From Maratus speciosus (Eukaryota > Arthropoda > Arachnida > Araneae > Salticidae), in NCBI GenBank assembly GCA_963932465.1, contig OZ010795.1, positions 526,261,451 through 526,325,450 of the forward strand: a DNA stretch of 64,000 nt. Direction: 5' to 3'. Position numbers and translations under genes: made by a program. Numbering within the stretch: the stretch's first letter is position 1; each line of letters starts with the position of its first letter. The notes below the pieces were generated by a model, which was not told the origin of the DNA, ran no database searches, and was given only the letters and a program-made list of their open reading frames with translations. Shown piece after piece: positions 12,613 to 24,726 of the stretch.

Positions 12613-14899
12613 TGTAAGCAGAAACAATTTAGAAAGACTCATTGACTTATTTATATCAGACTTATTTATATTGAATTATTTATATAATTAAAGATTTTTT
12701 TTCTTTTCAAAATAATGTTATGTATCCATTTCATAGAAGGAACAATTTAGAAAGTTTTTACAATTTGATTACTTTACATTTATTTCAGTCAAATCTTTAC
12801 CCAAATACTTCTTGCGAAAGTGTTACATTCTTCTAAAAGAAAAGTGTATATATATATATATATATATTAATAATCTATTAAGTTCTAGACTCTTCTGTTC
12901 TGAAAATTGTTTTTAATCTGTTATATTTCGTAAATAATAAAAATGAAGTAAAAACATTAAAGTCTTATTTATATGAACAGTTATTCCTGTGGGATTTTTT
13001 CAGGTTATATTTTAGAAAGTTACCATTTTGATTAATTTACATTTATTGCAGTCAGCCCGTTATCAGAATAATTACTTTTTAATGAAATAGTTAATACTTC
13101 TAAAAGATAATTATATCTTTTACAAATAAGCTATTGAGTTCCGAATTGTTCCGTTCAAAACATTTTCTCTACAAGGTCTATGTTTATAAAATAACAAGTA
13201 TGAAGTACAGACCATGTGGATTCATTGAAATAACTAATGTCAAGCTAATACAAAATATATGCTGAATTTTCAGTTTATTTTTAGAATTTTAATGAAAAAT
13301 CCAAGCAACTTACAAATTTATAGGACATATTTTTTTTCATGTTTTTAATTTGAATTGCCAAATAAATTAAAATGCTTTGCTTTAAATATGATTTTTTTAA
13401 ATATGAAATATACTGAAATATGTACATAATTCTCTATTTTCGATATCGGTTTTATTGTTTTCGTCCTTCAAGAGAAAACATTGGCAATTTTAGAAGTCTT
13501 TCGATTATTTTTATAATAATTCAAATAAAATACCACCTATCACATCATTAAAATATTACAGTTTATCAAAGAAAATTATCTTAATAAGGAAAATATATAA
13601 GCATCAAACAAACATAACTTTCAACCATTTAGCTGAACAAAATTAACTCCAGATTTAAGAGAAGAAAATTAATTAATATCTTTATACCAGGAATTTTTAA
13701 CTAGGAGAAATAACGTAATGAAAACAGGATGAAATGTCGTTCTGAAGTAATTCTGAAAATGCATGCCGATATTGATAACAAATAAAACTTTCTGTTGATG
13801 ACATAACTTCTCAGTAACTATGCACTACTCTTGAAATAATATTACATTTCTTTTTCTAGGAAGAAACATTTCAGAAAGTTATCAGCTTGATTATTTTACT
13901 TATACTGCAGGCAGACCTATTATCGGAATATTTATTTTCAACAAAAGAGACTTTTTCTGAAAGAATAATTTACCCTTTTTTTCTTCAAAATATTTTGAGT
14001 ACAGGTACCAAGAAAATATCATAATACAGAATAATATATACTTTAAAACACATTATACTAACCTTGTAATGAATACATTGGTAACTTACAACCAATTAAT
14101 AATCAAAATTTCTTAACATCAAATTTAAGAAATATATAGTCTTTATACCATAAGTTTCTAACTAGGAGAAATATCTTTAAAAAGGAAAACAAGACGATGA
14201 CCTGTTCAAAAGCAGTTCTACAAATGCATGCAGACATCTATAAGAAATAAAACTGTATGTTGGTGATATAACTTCCCAGTAACTATGCACTACTGTTGAA
14301 ATAATACTACATATCGTTTTCTAAGAAAGAACATTTCAGAAAGTTTTCACCTTGATTATTTTATTTTTATTCCAGACAGAGCCATTATCGGAATATTTAC
14401 TTTCAACAAAAGAGAATTTTCCTGAAAGAAATATTTACCTTTTTTTTAAAAAAAAATGAGTATTCTGAGTACAGGTACTTTTGCTAAATTTTGTTCAAGA
14501 CTCAAGTTTTAAATGTGCATCATACTTTTAGAAAACAAATCATTCTAAAAAAATGTTTTATATCATTATGATGTTTTTTGTATCACAAAACAAATAAAGC
14601 ATAAAATTTAAAAATACAATTTCTTGAATCAATTTATTTTTACTGTTATAATTTTATGTAATAAATTTGCTTTGTGTAGCAAGAAACTGCAAATTACATA
14701 GAAAAGTAACTTTACTCAACTCTATGGGTTAAAATGTTTACAATATTTGTTACTGAATGTTTTGCAATTTATATTAAATAGTAGGAATGACCCAGCTAAG
14801 CTCATTCAAAATTAGCTTTCCGTTTATCTCGATATATTTTCCCCACTGAATCATTCTTGCTGTTTTAGATGCAATTAGCTTGACCATGAAACATAGTGA

Positions 14900-17845
14900 C
14901 TCAAAATGACCCACTAATCGAGTTTTTTTCCAACATCTGACCTATCACAATGCTCTTCTCGAGCCTGAAAACGATAGAATACAAATTTTAGTGAAAATCG
15001 TTAGTCGTTTTCTAGGTCAAATAAGATTGATCCACGTTGATTCAAAAAACCACTAACCGAAATTCATCGACAAATGTGAGCTATTTCAATGGTCCTTTTG
15101 TACTGTGAAACGGTAAAACAAAAAAAAATTGCCAAAATTGTTTGAACCTTTTTGAGATGTCGTTAGCTTGACCGTGACCCATTATCACCAAAATGACCCA
15201 CTAATACAATTTTCTTGAGCATGCGACCCTGCTCAATGGTTTTATCTTGTCCAAAAACTGTGTAGTACAAAGTTTTGTCAAAATCTTTTGAGCGGTTTTT
15301 TAGATACAGTTAGCTTGATCCTGATCCATTAGGACCCAAAATGACCCATTGATTGAATTTTTTTGAACATGCGACCCTGCACAATGCTCTTATCGTGCAC
15401 GGAAACGGTATTATACAAAATTATGTCAAATTGTTTTGAAGCGCTTTTTAACAATTAGCTTGACCCTGATCCATTGTGATCCAAAATGACCCACTAATAG
15501 AATTTTCTTGAGCATGCGACACGGCCCAATGGTTGTATCTTGTCCAGAAACGGTGTAGTACAAAGTTTCTGTCAAAATCTTTGAGCGGTTTTTAGATACA
15601 GGTAGAGTGATCCTGATCCATTAGGACCCAAAATGACCCATTGATTGAATTTTCTTGAACATGCGACCCTGCACAATGCTCTTATCATGCCCGGAAAGGG
15701 TACTATACAAAATTATGTCAAATTGTTTTGAAGCGCTTTTTACATACAATTAGCTTGACCCTGATCCATTGTGATCCAAAATGACCCACTAATCGAATTT
15801 TCTAGAACATGCGACCTTGCCCAATAATCTTGTCGAGCCCGAAAACAAAATTTAGTCGAAATCGTTTAAGCCGATTTTTAGATACAGTTAGCTGGACCCT
15901 GACCCATTGCGACCCAAAATGACACACTAATCGAATTTTCTCGAACATGTGACTTAGCCCAATTCTCTTCTCATGCCCAGAAACGGTATACATAATATAA
16001 AATTTTGTCAAAATGTCTTGAGCATGTTTTTAGATTCAATTAGCTTGACGATGGCCCATTGTGACACAAAATGACCCACTAATTGAATTTCCTCGAACAT
16101 GCGACTTAGCCCAATAAAAAAAAAAAAGATTGTGAAAATGTCTTGAGCCGTTTTTTAGATACAATTAGCTTTACCCTGACTCATAATGGCCCATTAATCG
16201 AATTTTCTAGAACACGTGACCCATCCCAACGGTCTTTTTGCGCTCGAAAATGGTTAGATACAAAATTTAGTTAAAATTGATTGAGCCGTTCTTTAGATAT
16301 AATTAGCTTGACCCTGACCCATTATGACCCAAAATTATCCACTAATCGAATTTACTCGAACATGAGACCCATTTCAATGGTTTGTTAGTGCCCGAAAATG
16401 GTTAGATACAAAATTTAATCAAAATCGATTGAGCCGTTCTTTAGATATAATTAGTATGACCCTGACCCATTATGACCCAAAATGACTCACTAATCGAATT
16501 TTCTCGAACACGAGACACATCCCAACGATCTTTTCGTGCCCGAAAGTGGTTAGATACAAAATTTACTCAAAATCGATTGAGCCATTCTCTAGATATAATT
16601 AACTGGACCCTGACCCATTATGACCTAAACTGACCCACTAATAGAATTTTCTCGAAGACGAGACCCATCCCAATGGTCTTTTCGTGCCCGAAAACAGTAG
16701 GGTGCAAAATTTCGTCAAAATTGTTAAAGAAGTTATCTAGATAAGCTTAGCTTGACCCACGGTGAGCCAAAAATGACCCACTAATCGAATTTTCTCGAAC
16801 ATGTGACTTAGCCCAATAGTTTTCTTGTAATCCAAAACAGTAGAATCTAGAGTTTAGTGAAAATCGTTAGAGCCGTTTTTTAGATAAAATTGGCTTGACC
16901 CATAGTGACCCAAAAATGACCCACTAATGGACGTTTCTCGAACGTGTGACCTAGCCCAATAGTTTCTTCGTGTCGAAAAACGGTTGGATGTGAAATTTGG
17001 TCAAAATCGATTGAGCCGTTTTTTAGATATAATTAGCTTGACCTTGACCCTTTACGACCCAAAATGACCCACTAATCAAATGTTCTCGAACACGTGATCT
17101 AGCCCAATGGTCTTATCATGCCCGAAAATGGTAAAATACAAAATTTCGTCAAAATCGATTGAGCCGTTCTCTAGATATAATTAGTTTGACCGTGACCCAT
17201 TATGACCCAAAATGACCCACTAATCAAATTTTCTCGAACACGAGACCCATCCCAATGATCTTTTCGTGCCCGAAAATGGTTAGATACAAAATTTAGTGAA
17301 AATCGATTGAGCCGTTCTCTAGATATAATTAACTTGACCCTGACCCATTATCACCCAAAATGACCCACTAATAGAATTTTCTCGAACATGAGACCCATCC
17401 CAGTGGTCATTTCGTGCCCGAAAACAGCAGGGTGCAAAATTTCGTCAAAATCGTTAAAGAAGTTATCTAGATAAGTTTAGCTTGACCCACGATGACCCAA
17501 AAATGACCCACTAATCGAATTTTCTCGAACGTGTGTCTTAGCCCAATAGTTTTCTCGTAATCCAAAATTGTAGAATATAGAGTATAGTGAAAATCGTTAT
17601 AGCCGTTTTTCAGATAAAATTGGCTTGACCCATAGTGACCCAAAAATGACCCACTAATCGAATTTTCTCGAACATGTGACCTAGCCCAAAAGTTTCTTCG
17701 TGTCGAAAAACGGTAGGATGTGAAATTTGGTCAAAATCGATTGAGCCGTTTTTTAGATATAATTAGCTTGACCTTGACCCTTTACGACCCAAAATTACCC
17801 ACTAATCAAATTTTCTCGAACACGTGATCTAGCCCAATGGTACCC
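14900..17845 (+). repeat. left arm: ~145-bp tandem repeats
   Basis: Each unit carries gacccactaatcgaatttt, then ctcgaaca, a gcccaat block, a cgtgcccgaaaa block, and gtcaaaatcgattgagccg. Unit landmarks recur at about 16483, 16627, 16767, 16910, 17060, 17210, 17350, 17495, 17650 and 17795. A five-unit block is itself duplicated: 16686-17100 resembles 17419-17850 with an offset of about 730 bp. Confidence 0.85.
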
Positions 17846-18014
17846 TTAATCCGACGCGGTAAACTGTTAGTTAATACGATTGTAATTTTTTGAATTATAA
17901 GGATGTTTCTTTTACGCAATTCGGTACTACTCGATTATCCCGCCGACCAAAAAACTATCGCCAAACTATAAGATTAAAGGCCACTAATGGCTTATCGTAA
18001 ATGTCAAGCATTTA

Positions 18015-18275
18015 ATGCCTCTCTATACCTATAAGGGGGTTTACCATAGGGGCACCCTGTTCTGTCACCGAATACCGCCAAGTTTGTCGCCAACTTGGCG
18101 GTATATCGCCAAATTTGGCGGCCAAAATGAGTCGCCAAAAGTTACGCCAAATTGGCGGTATCTCAAATATTTCGCCAAATTCACATAGACTTCTATTGTA
18201 AACCAATACTTGCTTACAGAAAATCAACAAATTGAGTTATTTTAATGCAACAGAAAGTAATATTAGCTTAAGGGG
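18015..18275. repeat. Helitron-related sequence with gccaa-rich palindromes
   Basis: This stretch matches 28810-29057 and then 29928-29938 of the Helitron-like element. Shared blocks include gtttgtcgccaa, gtcgccaaatttggcggcca and cagaaaatcaacaaattgag. It reads straight through taaTATTAGCTTA where the other copy has the 870-bp palindrome inserted, so it is a natural empty site. It also contains local palindromes of TTGGCG/CGCCAA. Confidence 0.75.
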
Positions 18276-18288
18276 ATATATTAATTAT

Positions 18289-18447
18289 GGCACAGATGTC
18301 ATATATCAAAAGCATAAACAACATCATACGGGTTACCATATCAAGCAAAATAACGACACTTTGGCGCCAGTTAAGTACCCGTTGCGTATATGATATTGGC
18401 GTCATAAAAAAATCGCGCCAATATGGGGCGTATATGACATCTCTGCT
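18289..18447. mobile_element. small hAT-type MITE
   Basis: The flanks are perfect 8-bp direct repeats TTAATTAT (18281-18288 and 18448-18455). The ends are inverted: GGCACAGATGTCATATA on the left against the complement of TATATGACATCTCTGCT on the right. An 8-bp duplication with short TIRs is the hAT pattern. At 159 bp it is a non-coding MITE. Confidence 0.75.
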
Positions 18448-18588
18448 TTAATTATATTTAAGGGAGTCCAAATAAATTAAATTATGAATAAAAGTAATAT
18501 GGTACAATGCATGGTAAATATTACATGTTTTATTTTCATATCGTATACTATAATGCGAGCAAAAATTGTGTGTGTGTGTGTATGTAAA

Positions 18589-21300
18589 TTTTATCTTAAA
18601 AACGGCTCTAACGATTTTGACGAAATTTTGTATTTTACCATTTTCGGGCACGAGAATACCGTTGGGGTAGGTCACGTGTTCGAGAAAATTCGATCAGTGG
18701 GTCATTTTGGATCATAATTGGTCAAGGTCAATCTAATTATATCTAAAAAACGGCTCAATCGATTTTGACCAAATTCTATATCCAACAGTTTTTCGGCACA
18801 AGAAAACTATTGGGCTAGGTCACATGTTCGAGAAACTTCCATTAGTGGGTCATTTTTGGTCAAGACAATTGTATCTAAAAAACGGCTCTAACGATTTTGA
18901 CTAAATTTTGTATTCTGTCGTTTTGGATTACGAGAAGACCAGTGGGCTAAGTCACATATTAGAGAAAATTTGATTAGTGGGTCATTTTTGTGTCACTGTG
19001 GGTCAAGCAAAGTTTATCTAGAAAATGGCTCTAACGATTTTGACGAAATTTTGTGTTTTTTACCATTTTCGGGCATGAGAATGCCATTGGGCTTGGTTAC
19101 ATGTTAAAAAAAAACTCGATTATTGGGTCATTTTTGTTCACAATGGGTCAGGGTCAAGCTAAATGAATCCCCAAAAAGGCCTAAAACATTTCGACAAAAT
19201 TTTGTAATATACTGTTTCCGGGCATGAGGTGACCATTGGACTAAGTCACATGTACGAGAAATTTCGATTAGTGGGTCATTTTTGGGTCACTATGGGTTAA
19301 TCCAATTTTATCTAAAAAACGGATCTAACGATTTTGACTAAATTTTGTATTTTGTCGTTTTCGATTACGAGAAGATTAATGGGATAAGTCACATGTTAGA
19401 GAAAATTCGATTAGTGGGTTATTTTTGGGTCACTGTGGGTCAAGCAAAGTTTATCTAGAAAACGGCTCTCACAATTTTGACGAAATTTTCTATTCTATCG
19501 TTTTCGGGCATGAGAATACCATTGGGCTTGATCGTATGTTCAAGAAAATTCGATTAGTGTGTCATTATGGGTCACAATGGGTCAGGGCCAGGGTCAAGCT
19601 AATTGAATAAAAAAAAGCCTAAAACATTTCGACAAAATTTTGTAATATACCGTTTCCAGGCATGAGATGACCATTGGACTAAATCGCATGTACGAGAAAA
19701 ATCGATTAGTGGGTCATTTTGAGTCAAATGGGTCAAGGTCTATCTAATTATATCTAAAAATGGCTCAATCGATTTTGAATAAATTTTATATCCAACCATT
19801 TTTCGGCACGAGAAAACTATTGGGCTATGTCACATGTACGAGAAATTTCGATTAGTAGGTCATTTTTGGATCCCTTTGAGTCAAGCCAATTTTATGTAAA
19901 AAACGACTCTAACGATTTTATCTAAATTTTGTATTATGTCTTTTTGGATTACGAGAAGACCAATGGGCTAAGTCACATATTAAAGAAAATTCGATTAGTG
20001 GGTCATTTTTCGATCACTGCGGGTCAAGCAAATTTTATCTCGAAAACGGTTCTAACGGTTTTGACGAAATTTTGTATTTTATCGTTTTCGGGCTTGAGCA
20101 TACCAGTGGGCTTGGTCGCATGTTCAAGAAAATTTGATTAGTGGGTAATTTTGGGTCACAATGGGTCAGGGTCAAGCTAATTGAATCTAAAAAAAGGCCC
20201 AATACCTTTAGACAAAATTCTGTAATATTCCGTTTTCGGGCATGAGATGACCATTGGGCTAAGTCACATGTTCGAGAAAATTCAGTTAGTGGTTCATTTT
20301 TGGGTCACTGTGGGCAAAGCTATTTGTATAAAAAAAAACGACTCAAATGATTTTGGCGGATTTTGGGTCTCAAGTTCGAGAAAAATCTATAAGTGGGTCA
20401 TTTTGGGGTCACTGTGGGAAAAGCTATTTATATCTTAAAAAACGACTCAAATGATTTTGTCAATATTTTGTATTATACAGTTTCTGGGCATGAGAACACC
20501 ACTGGGCTAAGTCAAACGTTCGAGAAAATTCAATTAGTGGTTCATTTTTGCGTCACTGTGGGTCAAGCTAAGAGTATCTAAAATAATTGCTCAAAACATT
20601 ATGGCAAAATTTTGTATTATATCGTTTCTGAGCATGAGAATACCATTGAGCTAAGTCAGAAGTTCTGGAAAATTCGATTAATGGGTCATTTTTGATTCAC
20701 TGTGGGTCAAGCTAATTGCATCTTAAAAAATGGCTCAAACGATTTTGACAAAATTATGTATTATACTGTTTCCGGGCACGAGAAGAACATTGGGTTAGGT
20801 CACATGTTCGAAAAAATTCGATGAATGGGTCATTTTTGGGTCACTGTGGGTCAAGTTAATTTTATGTAGAAAATAGCTTTAATGATTTTGATTAAATTTT
20901 GTATTCTATCGTTTTCGGGTTCGAGAAGACCATTGGTCTGGGTCGCATAATCAAGATAAATCGATTAACCAGTCATTTTGGGTCAATATGGGTCAAGGTT
21001 TAGCTAATTTTATCTAAAAAAATGGCTCAAAGGATTTTGACAAAATTTCTTAATACACCGTTTCCTAGTACTAGAAGACCATTGGGATATGTCAGATGTT
21101 CGATAAATTTAGATTAGTAGGTCCTTTTGGGGTTACCATGGGTCAAGCTAATTTTATCTATAAAATGACTTTAGCGATTTTGACTATATTTTGTATTCTA
21201 TCATTTTCGGGTTCCTGAAGAACATAGGTTAGGTGATGTGTTCGAAAAATTTCGGTTAGTGGGTCCCTATGGCTTAGGATCATACCAATTTTATCTAAAC
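18589..21300 (-). repeat. right arm: ~145-bp tandem repeats, inverted
   Basis: The same unit as the left arm on the opposite strand. Complementary landmarks (aaattcgattagtgggtcat) occur at about 18692, 18842, 18975, 19115, 19267, 19406, 19553, 19700, 19853, 19993, 20137, 20287, 20390, 20536, 20680, 20823, 20964, 21115 and 21257. Divergence among units is considerable. All open frames here are repeat by-products. Confidence 0.85.
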
Positions 21301-21354
21301 AGCAAGAATTATACAGTGAGAATGAAATATCGAATTGAACACAAGGCTAATTTT

Positions 21355-21373
21355 GACCGATCTTAGATCGGTC
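21355..21373. repeat. terminal perfect hairpin of the foldback element
   Basis: The 19-base sequence GACCGATCTTAGATCGGTC is a palindrome with a single central base and lies 12 bp inside the right end. The left end has a decayed counterpart (aatgacccagctaagctcatt, from 14786). It may be a transposase-binding or end-folding feature. Confidence 0.5.
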
Positions 21374-21394
21374 ATGCCCGCTAGTTTTATATTA

Positions 21395-22060
21395 TCTATA
21401 TCCATGATGGGTAAGTATTACGGTGGCACCCAACGACTAGTTTTATATGCATTCGTTTTTCTGTTAAAAGTGCACTATTTTTTTTAACTAATTTTAATAA
21501 TCTATTCTTTGAACAGTCATATTTATATAACAAATTACTATTGCAAATTCATATTTATATAACAAATTACTATTGCATTTTTTTTAGATATACAGAGTAG
21601 TATTACTTAGTTGTTCACAATTCCTTAATAATATATCCCTTAAAAAACAATTAGACTAAAAACGTCACATAACTATTAATGTAATAATTCAGGAATAAGT
21701 TTCATACGGAAATATAACTGTATATTTATTTTTTTTATGTGTAACAAGTGGTCCATGCCACCTACGAGCTACTCGGCCTCAGATCCAAAGAGCAGGCGCT
21801 TTTGCTCTCTCTAGTTTAGAGACGTTTATCTCATTTAAAAAAAAAAAGTATCTCGACCACTGGCAATCTACTGTAATCTGGTTTACGTACCTTTGATTTT
21901 GATCTGTGGATTTTTCGATCCGAATCCAGAACTGTCGTATCAGCTGATGGCTATCTGCTTGATTCATAAATTAAGCCCTACACAAAATTGAAAACAAGCA
22001 TAAGTAAAATATCTCGCTTCCTCTTACACTTTTAAGTTAATGTGTACATGAAAAGCTTTA
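21395..22060. other. unassigned DNA with a GC-richer island
   Basis: Most is AT-rich, with a direct repeat of catatttatataacaaatta at 21509 and 21549. Positions 21735-21970 are GC-richer than the surroundings and may be a retroelement or gene fragment. The 62-codon minus frame inside it has no recognisable domain. Confidence 0.4.
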
Positions 22061-22070
22061 CTTTAGACCA

Positions 22071-22226
22071 ATGTCAGACGGGCGTCTTTTTTGCTGCGTT
22101 TTTGCCTATGTATTATCCATTCACAATGCTGTAGTATTGTGAATGGATAATACGTAAGCAAAAAAGTAGCAAAAAAAAACGCATGTCTGACATTAAACGT
22201 AAACAAAAAAGACGCCCGTCTGACAT
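22071..22226. mobile_element. 156-bp palindromic MITE
   Basis: ATGTCAGACGGGCGTCTTTT at the left is repeated inverted at 22205-22226. An inner palindrome (gtattatccattcacaat against its complement) fills the centre. Weak similarity of the outer flanks suggests the TIR may extend to about 22060-22240. The target duplication is not clear, so the superfamily is open. Confidence 0.7.
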
Positions 22227-22231
22227 TTGTC

Positions 22232-22346
22232 TTAGACTCTAGTAGAAAACCGCTTTAAATATGACGTTTTACATGTTTGTTGTTTAAATTTGACGCACTT
22301 TTCACATTTTCGTGTTATTTTGCACGTAATATATAAATTATTTCAA

Positions 22347-22384
<38 letters not shown>

Positions 22385-23440
22385 GTCACGTGCAAATAAC
22401 TTTCAATTGAAATGTGTACCGAAATATTACTATTTCGACTTTTTTAATATGATGAAATTTTCAATACTGTATGCTCTTTGCACGTAATAATTTAATTATA
22501 TAAATGTGCTCTTTATTTTTTAATATTCGAGTGAAATTATATTTTTCATTTGCGAAATATTTGCAAATATTACTATTTGAGCATTTTTCTTTTTTTAATT
22601 TGGCAAAAAAAAAAAAAAAAAAAAAAAAAGGAAAAAGTGAATTATTTCAAAATAAGAAATAAATCATTATTGGGATATTGAAGGTTCAAATTAAATATGG
22701 AAAAGAAACTAAAATTTGGACAAATTAAAAACATGATTGGAAGCTGCAAATTGGAAAAAAATGATAAATAAAAAAATATATATATATTGGACACTGCATA
22801 TGCGTTGTTGTTATTTATGCGTGTTACAAAGATGGTTTCAATGCAAATTTTTTGGTCCTATAAAACTTTTTTAATTGAGCTACGTTACTTTCTTTTTATT
22901 AGAATAAAACTATACTGATTTGTTTCTGTAAAAAATGATACATAATGACCCTTAATTTTGCAATATAATTTAAAAAAAATTTTAATGTCACTTAATTTGA
23001 AATGTAATACATCTTTAAAATAAACGGGTATTTTATAAATGTCAATTTAAGTATAAAAGAAAACAAAATAAATATATAAATAAATAAATAAATAAATAAA
23101 TAAAATTTCATTAAGAAGACAGAAATATTAAAATAAACACAAACAATAAAAATAGTATGTTCAAGAAATTTCTGAATACAAACAAATTTTATGTTCTTCA
23201 TAATGAAATAAATGAGGTTGGATTATTCCGTTTTTAAATTGCAATTCTACTGAACAAAATTAAAATTTAAGTTCGTTCACATTCTTAATATTAGATTCAC
23301 GGATAAACAACTGCAACAATCTCTAATGAGTGTTGATCTTAAGACCTGGGGGAACAGTACTTATCCTTGCGGTTTTAAGCGAGTTATTAGAGGAAGAAGT
23401 TTTAAGTTGATTTATTTAAATGTAAGGTAATTACGCATTC
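22232..23440. other. AT-rich DNA, homopolymers and microsatellites
   Basis: Contains a T run at 22350-22380, an A run at 22604-22629, a short (TA)n and an (AAAT)n tract near 23077-23104. The region 23280-23430 resembles parts of the ~640-bp array at 33.8-35.7 kb (ctgcaacaatctctaatgagtg and a following gcattctttgagcgggatta). No gene is seen. Confidence 0.5.
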
Positions 23441-24683
23441 TTTGAGCGGGATTATGGCTGAATCAGAGATGTACATAATGAAACGAAAGACTACTTTAAA
23501 TATATAGGTAGTTGTTTAAAGCGAAGAAGATGAATAATGATGTTTACTACATTTTAAATTGTTTTCTAAGAAGCAAAATAAATGTAATGTTACGATTCTT
23601 GATGTAATTACAAATGACTGAATTACTATTTCAAACATGAAAACTTTGGTACATAGTAACCATAAAGATCTATACCAAGAAGTGTCAAAATAAGCAGGTT
23701 TTAAAAGTTTTTTTTTAATGCACAAGTTAAATCTAGTACTACTCATGTTATTCATATCGCAAATGAATTAATTATTATTGTTGAATCAGAGATGTACTTA
23801 CTGAAAAGAAAGACTATCTTAAGTATATAGGTTGTTTGTTTAAAGCGAAGAAAAAGAATAATGATGTTTGATGCATTTTAAATTGTTTTCTAAGAAGCAA
23901 AATAAATGTAATGTTACGATTCTTGATGTAATTACAAATGACTGAATTATGATTTCAAACTTGGAAACTTTGGTATATAGTAACCATAATGATCTATACC
24001 TAGAAGTGTCGAAATAAGCAGGTTTTAAAATGTTTTTTTTTTTTTTTTAATGCACAAGTTAAATTTAGTACTACTCATGTTATTAATATCGAAAATGAAT
24101 TAATTATGATTGTTGAATCAGAGATGTACTTACTGAAAAGAAAGACTATCTTAAGTATATAGGTTGTTGTTTAAAGAGAAGAAAAAGAATAATGATGTTT
24201 GATGCATTTTAAATTGTTTTCTAAGAAGCAAAATAAATGTAATGTTTCGATTCTTGATGTAATTACAAATGACTGAATTACGATTTCAAACTTGGAAACT
24301 TTGGTATATAGTAACCATAATGATCTATACCAAGAAGTGTCGAAACAAGCAGGTTTTAAAAGGTTTTTTTAATGAACAAGTTAAATTTAGTACTACTCAT
24401 GTTATTAATATCGCAAATGAATTAATTATGATTGTTGAATCAGAGATGTACTTACTGAAAAGAAAGACTATCTTAAGTATATAGGTTGTTGTTTAAAGTG
24501 AAGAAAAAGAATAATGATGTTTGCTGTGTTTAAATTGTTTTCTAAGAAGCAAAATAAATGTAATGTTGCGATTCTTGATGAAATAACGGACGACTGAATT
24601 AGTATTTCAAACTTGGAAACTTTGGTATATAGTAACCATAAAGATCTATACCAAGAAGTGTCAAAATAAGCAGGTTTTAAAAT

Positions 24684-24726
<43 letters not shown>

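Larger units (their letters stand above)
4900..14480. repeat. complex tandem array, units about 500-830 bp
   Basis: A long satellite-like array. Each unit repeats the same landmarks in order: gtaactatgcattttt, ctaaggaggaacattttagaaagtta, gcagtcaacccattaccaga, ggagttattacttctaaaa, caaataagctattgagttc, then a ...ttcaaaattactta block. Landmark copies start near 4902, 5735, 6567, 7815, 10088, 10628, 11965, 12490, 12715, 13010, 13830 and 14300. Units are strongly diverged and several carry later insertions. There is no coding potential. It may be an old large-unit satellite or internal repeats of an unknown element. Confidence 0.75.
17846..18588. other. centre of the foldback element
   Basis: This is the non-repeated spacer between the two satellite arms. 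Its part 18015-18275 is similar to the Helitron-like element at 28717-30327, and an hAT-type MITE lies at 18289-18447. No protein-coding sequence is recognised; the 72-codon minus frame at 18012-18230 lies in the shared repeat. Confidence 0.7.
14777..21385. mobile_element. 6.6-kb foldback element with satellite-built arms
   Basis: The element is flanked by a perfect 9-bp direct repeat TTTATATTA (14768-14776 and 21386-21394). Immediately inside, the two ends are inverted copies: AATAGTAGGAATGACC on the left against ACTAGCGGGCATGACC read inward from the right. The match continues through a shared caaaattagc block and an attcttgctgttt block. Each arm then consists of about 20 tandem units of roughly 145 bp, opposite in orientation between arms. 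Foldback elements and MULEs make 9-bp duplications and can have very long, internally repeated TIRs (established knowledge). No transposase is present, so any movement would have to be in trans. Confidence 0.85.

Noticed and set aside
14900..21300. The two satellite arms considered as an LTR retrotransposon or two independent arrays
   Set aside because: The arms are inverted, not direct, and are bounded by inverted ends and a 9-bp duplication, so one foldback element explains them better.
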